Positions 60,891-64,000 of a stretch of DNA of 64,000 nt are shown here, one piece after another. Source of the stretch: JALOAT01 sp041687015 (GTDB taxonomy: Bacteria > Pseudomonadota > Gammaproteobacteria > Thiohalomonadales > Thiohalomonadaceae). A program made the position numbers and the translations under genes. The notes beneath the pieces were generated by a model. The model was not told the origin of the DNA and searched no databases. It saw only the letters and a program-made list of their open reading frames with translations. The DNA lies in the NCBI GenBank assembly GCA_041687015.1, contig JAWLCT010000012.1, positions 14,814 to 78,813 on the forward strand, read 5' to 3'. How positions within the stretch are numbered: the stretch's first letter is position 1; every line of letters begins with the position of its first letter.

Positions 60891-62142
60891 GAGCGGGACC
60901 ATGCAAAGCGACCTCGAAACAAAACTCGCCGCAGCGCGCACGCGCCTCATCCTGGACAAGCCGTTCCTGGGAGCCTTGGTGCTCAGGCTGCCCATGAAGG
61001 CGGCCGGCGCGTGGTGTCGCACCACGGCGACCGATGCGCGCGCGTTCTATTACAACCCCGACTACATCAACGACCTCTCCCTCGAACAGACGCAATTCGT
61101 GCTCGCCCATGAGGCCTTGCACTGCGCGCTGTCCCATTTCGCCCGGCGTCAGCACCGTCAAAAGGCGCGCTGGGACATCGCCTGCGATCTGGCGGTCAAC
61201 CCCATTCTCGTGGCGGACGGTTTGCGGCCTACCGCCGATGCCCTGTTCATGCGCGAATTCGAAGGCATGACCGCCGAGGAGATCTATCCGTGCCTCGATG
61301 AACACGAGGATTTGCAGCCCCAGGACGATCACCTCTACGACGAAGGTGAAAGCGAGGGTGGCACGCGCGGCGAAGGTGGCGGCGGCGGCGACCAAAACCC
61401 CCAGGGTAGTGGCCGCCCACAGGAGAATCAGGGACAGGGTGGACGCTCGCAACCTCACGACATCGAAGACGACCGCCGCGGTGAAGACCGGCCCGCGCCG
61501 CTCTCCCACGAGGAACGGGAGCAGCTCGCCGCGCAATGGCGTCAGCGCCTCGCCGGCGCCGCGCAACAGGCCATGCAGGCGGGCAAGCTGAGCGGTCCGC
61601 TGGCACGCCTGGTCGATCACCTGCTGCAGCCGCAACTGCCCTGGCGGGCGCTGCTGGCGCGCTTCATGAGCGCCACCGCGCGTGACGACTACAATTACAC
61701 GCGTCCCTCACGGCGCGAGGGCGCGGCCATTCTGCCCAGCCTGCGCAGCCATGAAGTGGACGTGATCGTGGCCCTGGACACCAGCGGATCCATTTCAGAC
61801 GCCGAAATGCGCCAATTCCTTTCCGAAGTGGATGCGCTCAAGGCACAGGTGCGTGCACGTGTCACGTTGTTTGCCTGCGATGCCGACCTGGCCGGCGATG
61901 GCCCCTGGCGTTTCGAGCCTTGGGAGGAATTCAAGCTGCCGCGCGAATTTCAGGGCGGTGGCGGCACCGACTTTCGCCCGGTATTCGATTGGATCGCCCG
62001 CGAGGGCGCGCGGCCGGACCTGCTGGTGTATTTCACCGATGCGCAGGGCCGCTTTCCTTCGCGTGAACCGGATTTCCCGGTGGTGTGGCTGGTAAAGGGG
62101 CACGGCAAGGTGCCGTGGGGCCAGCGCATCCAGCTCAACTGA
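60889..62142 (+). CDS. VWA-like domain protein with N-terminal HExxH motif (DUF2201-like)
   Basis: A 417-residue protein (start at ATG 60889 or ATG 60901; no good ribosome binding site decides). The N-terminal part contains LAHEALHCALSH, an HExxH zinc-metalloprotease-like motif (His74, Glu75, His78 from 60889), in the arrangement of DUF2201 proteins. Residues about 155-210 are a glycine- and charge-rich low-complexity linker (GEGGGGGDQNPQGSGRPQEN). The C-terminal half is a VWA-like domain with MIDAS motif ALDTSGSIS near residue 287 and FTDAQG. MoxR-VWA pairs work as chaperone and adaptor. It is followed immediately by the next gene (one base gap). Confidence 0.88.
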   Translation: MSGTMQSDLETKLAAARTRLILDKPFLGALVLRLPMKAAGAWCRTTATDARAFYYNPDYINDLSLEQTQFVLAHEALHCALSHFARRQHRQKARWDIACDLAVNPILVADGLRPTADALFMREFEGMTAEEIYPCLDEHEDLQPQDDHLYDEGESEGGTRGEGGGGGDQNPQGSGRPQENQGQGGRSQPHDIEDDRRGEDRPAPLSHEEREQLAAQWRQRLAGAAQQAMQAGKLSGPLARLVDHLLQPQLPWRALLARFMSATARDDYNYTRPSRREGAAILPSLRSHEVDVIVALDTSGSISDAEMRQFLSEVDALKAQVRARVTLFACDADLAGDGPWRFEPWEEFKLPREFQGGGGTDFRPVFDWIAREGARPDLLVYFTDAQGRFPSREPDFPVVWLVKGHGKVPWGQRIQLN

Positions 62143-63258
62143 ATGAGAATGATGAATTTAAGTGCCGAAGACAGTCTGCGCCTCAATGTGCTGGTGACCA
62201 ATGCAGAGGCCGTGCGCATCGATGAGAACGCCATGGCGGTGTACGGCCTGCAGGCCGGGCGCGAATTGAAGGTGCAGCTCAATCCCACGTGTAACGGCGA
62301 CAAATACCTGGGCTATGTGCGCGAGCTGCTCTCGGGGGCCGTGCTCGACTCGCCCGGCGGCTATCCCGTATTCCTGCGTCGCTGGACACGCATGGGTCAA
62401 ATCGATCACGAGCAGCTCGATCGCCTGCTGCGCCTGGGCGAACCCGAGGCCGTGATGGCCGTGGTGTGCTCACCGGGTCTCACTGACGACTTGGCGCGGC
62501 GCGCCTGGTGGGCGGCGCCCAGCGCAGAGCACGCCCGTCGCATGCTCGAACATCCGCGGGTGGCGCAAGGCGTCATGGGCCCGGAGTTGGCCGAGTATCT
62601 GATCGAATACCTGCCCTTCGAGACGGAACACCGCGACGTGCTCGAATCGGTGCGCCTGGTGCTGCAGCCGGGACTCATCACCCCCGAGCGGAGGCAGCGC
62701 CTGTGGGACGCGGGCCGCAACAAGAAGACCTATCGCGTGGGTTTCCTCAGCGCCGTGCCCGACGAACTGCCGGACGCTCTCCCCGGGCGCCACGATGCGG
62801 CAACCCATGTTGCCGCGCTGGCTGAGGTCCCCGGTGCACCGGCGGCGCTGCTTGCCAAGCTGCTCGACGGCAAAGGCCAGACGTTTTTGGACGTGGCGGC
62901 GGATGCGCTGCGCCGCCCGCCCGACCAGGACGTGGTTTCCGCATTGCTCAACGCTATCGGTCGCTATTTCGCGGCCGTGCGCACGGGCGACGCAGGATTG
63001 CGCACCGTGGCGGCCATGGAAGCACGGGTGGCAGCGCGGGTCGCCCATCCTGACGACATGCTTGCGGCGCTGCTGGCGGCGGCGCCCGGATTGCAGGCCG
63101 AGGTGCACGCCATGCTGTTCCTGGCAGAAGTCAGCGAGGCCGCAGTGACTGACATTTTCGCCCACACGGACGCGGTGGGTTCGGTGATGCGCACGCGCAT
63201 CGAACCGGTGGTCAAACCGATCCTTGCGCGACTGGCGGTGCTGCGCGGGACGGCCTGA
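62143..63258 (+). CDS. Protein of unclear function, possibly DsrS-like
   Basis: A 371-residue soluble protein starting at the base after the VWA gene stop. The N-terminal quarter (LSAEDSLRLNVLVTNAEAVR, LSGAVLDSPGGYPVFLRRWT, RMGQ) leads into helical repeats (LRLGEPEAVMAVVCSPGLTD) and an Ala-rich C-terminal half. From memory this resembles proteins annotated as sulfur reduction protein DsrS, described at the end of the dsr cluster of purple sulfur bacteria, but I cannot verify the match and no dsr gene is near. If correct, it would support a sulfur-oxidising lineage. It overlaps the next gene by one base, so it belongs to the MoxR/VWA operon. Confidence 0.75.
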   Translation: MRMMNLSAEDSLRLNVLVTNAEAVRIDENAMAVYGLQAGRELKVQLNPTCNGDKYLGYVRELLSGAVLDSPGGYPVFLRRWTRMGQIDHEQLDRLLRLGEPEAVMAVVCSPGLTDDLARRAWWAAPSAEHARRMLEHPRVAQGVMGPELAEYLIEYLPFETEHRDVLESVRLVLQPGLITPERRQRLWDAGRNKKTYRVGFLSAVPDELPDALPGRHDAATHVAALAEVPGAPAALLAKLLDGKGQTFLDVAADALRRPPDQDVVSALLNAIGRYFAAVRTGDAGLRTVAAMEARVAARVAHPDDMLAALLAAAPGLQAEVHAMLFLAEVSEAAVTDIFAHTDAVGSVMRTRIEPVVKPILARLAVLRGTA

Positions 63259-63806
63259 TGACCCGCCCACTGAAGATCACCCGCGTTGCGCTCGGCATTA
63301 CGGTCACCGTACCGGAAGATCTCATCGAGTTGAACATGGGGTATCTGCCCTGGGTGCTCGGTGACAGCCTCGCCGCCCAGGTGAGCCAGGAAGTGGCCGA
63401 GCGCCGCATCGGCTATTTCCCGGCCATCGACTTTTTCCGCGAAAACTGCCAAACGGTCGACCCGGCGCTCATTGCGCTGATCGATGAAGTAGGGCAGTTC
63501 AGTATCGACTTCACCCGTCGTGAACTGCGCCGCCGTCTCTCAAGGGTCTTCTCCAACGTACAGATTGCGCAGGCCCAATGCCTCGCCTACACCCTCCCTC
63601 GGGTGCGTCCCAGTCAACCCCAGGCGCTGACGGAACTGGGCCGCCACTTCGCCCCGGACAAAGTGCGCCTCGATCTGGTGCTTTCCACCATCCAGAAAGC
63701 GCCCAGTGAAGAACCGCTGGACCTCACCCTCCGCAAAGTCAACCACTGGGGCCGCGACCCCTTCGCCTGCTTCGAAGTCAACGGCACGCGCCTTCTCGGC
63801 ACTTGA
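63258..63806 (+). CDS. Unrecognised protein ending the MoxR/VWA operon
   Basis: A 182-residue soluble protein whose ATG shares one base with the TGA of the gene before (TGATG), a sign of translational coupling. It begins with a beta-like stretch (LKITRVALGITVTVPEDLIE), then helices (EVAERRIGYFPAIDFFREN), a basic segment (RRELRRRLSRVF) and a C-terminal FEVNGTRLLG strand. No known motif, signal peptide or membrane segment. Function unknown; the context suggests a partner or client of the MoxR ATPase. Confidence 0.75.
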   Translation: MTRPLKITRVALGITVTVPEDLIELNMGYLPWVLGDSLAAQVSQEVAERRIGYFPAIDFFRENCQTVDPALIALIDEVGQFSIDFTRRELRRRLSRVFSNVQIAQAQCLAYTLPRVRPSQPQALTELGRHFAPDKVRLDLVLSTIQKAPSEEPLDLTLRKVNHWGRDPFACFEVNGTRLLGT

Positions 63807-63835
63807 GCCATCCGCTGAGGAATTGCAAAAAAAAG

Positions 63836-63993
63836 TTTAACCACGGAGAGCCACGGAGGCCACGGAGAAAGAAAACGAAAGGAGGTGCGGCCCGGCGCGA
63901 CGCGCAGGCGATTGGAACCACCGCCGGTTATCGCCCAGAGGACTGGGCCTCTAACGTGCGATTTCCCCCGTAGGAGCGGCCTCAGGCCGCGAT
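63836..63993. repeat. CCACGGAGG-type arm and REP-like unit, cut by the window end
   Basis: An arm AACCACGGAGAGCCACGGAG, GCCACGGAGAAAG lies at 63839-63871, and a REP-like unit CGTAGGAGCGGCCTCAGGCC, GCGATACG lies at 63970-63993. Their spacing and order suit the left half of another nested element of the type seen at 32.7 and 52.7 kb; the rest is beyond the window. Confidence 0.65.
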
Positions 63994-64000
63994 ACGCAGG

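Overview
The window is chromosomal DNA of a high-GC gammaproteobacterium, probably a Chromatiales/Ectothiorhodospirales-like sulfur-oxidiser relative. The evidence is the conserved gammaproteobacterial order gcvR-bcp (minus) / dapA-bamC-purC (plus), ParE next to ParC, a DUF6763 protein, FimX-like and HslR proteins, an EpmA/EpmB-modified EF-P, and REP-like repeats of the TGTAGGAGCGG type. The assembly looks like a scaffolded draft or metagenome bin: two 100-N gaps (48260-48359 and 55965-56064) are each flanked by an exact 99-bp duplication, the signature of unmerged k-mer overlaps. No rRNA, tRNA, prophage, transposase or CRISPR array was seen.

Layout. 1-9 kb: end of an unknown gene, DUF2914 and DUF6763 proteins and pcm on plus, then a minus-strand run of a Lon-like protease, TrpB2, a DUF815 ATPase and EttA. 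9-16 kb: signalling block of a seven-PAS histidine kinase, a response regulator with PAS domains and a degenerate GGDEF, and a chemoreceptor with a c-type haem motif behind a near-consensus sigma-28 promoter. 16-20.6 kb: RND adaptor and permease behind an AT-rich palindrome. 20.8-30.4 kb: murI, LysR regulator, AI-2E-type exporter, PhoH/Bcp/GcvR operon, dapA-bamC, MBL hydrolase and purC. 30.8-35.2 kb: parE and parC. 35.2-43.3 kb: adenylate cyclase plus TPR lipoprotein, SulP transporter, HtpX behind a sigma-32-type promoter, and a FimX-like protein. 43.3-48.1 kb: the complete EF-P modification set (epmB, efp, epmA), psd, SCO protein and a LexA-like protease that lacks a DNA-binding domain. 48.5-54.9 kb: ppsA, pgm, htpG. 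55-59.4 kb: receiver protein, a second chemoreceptor split by an assembly gap, zinc-ribbon protein plus hslR, thioredoxin, Nudix. 59.7-63.8 kb: MoxR ATPase, HExxH/VWA protein and two proteins of unclear function in an apparent operon.

The most unusual feature is a family of long inverted repeats, often two per 10 kb, that fill many intergenic regions. Their arms come in three related styles (CCACGGAGG..., CCACGGGGGACACGGGG..., GCGGAGGACGCGGAGG...). Both arms of one locus match in style, some arms reach the stop codon of the neighbouring gene, and at three loci one long inverted repeat encloses a second inverted pair of REP-like sequences. One nested element lies between a sigma-32-like promoter and htpG.

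All calls rest on reading translated sequence and motifs by eye; no database search was run.
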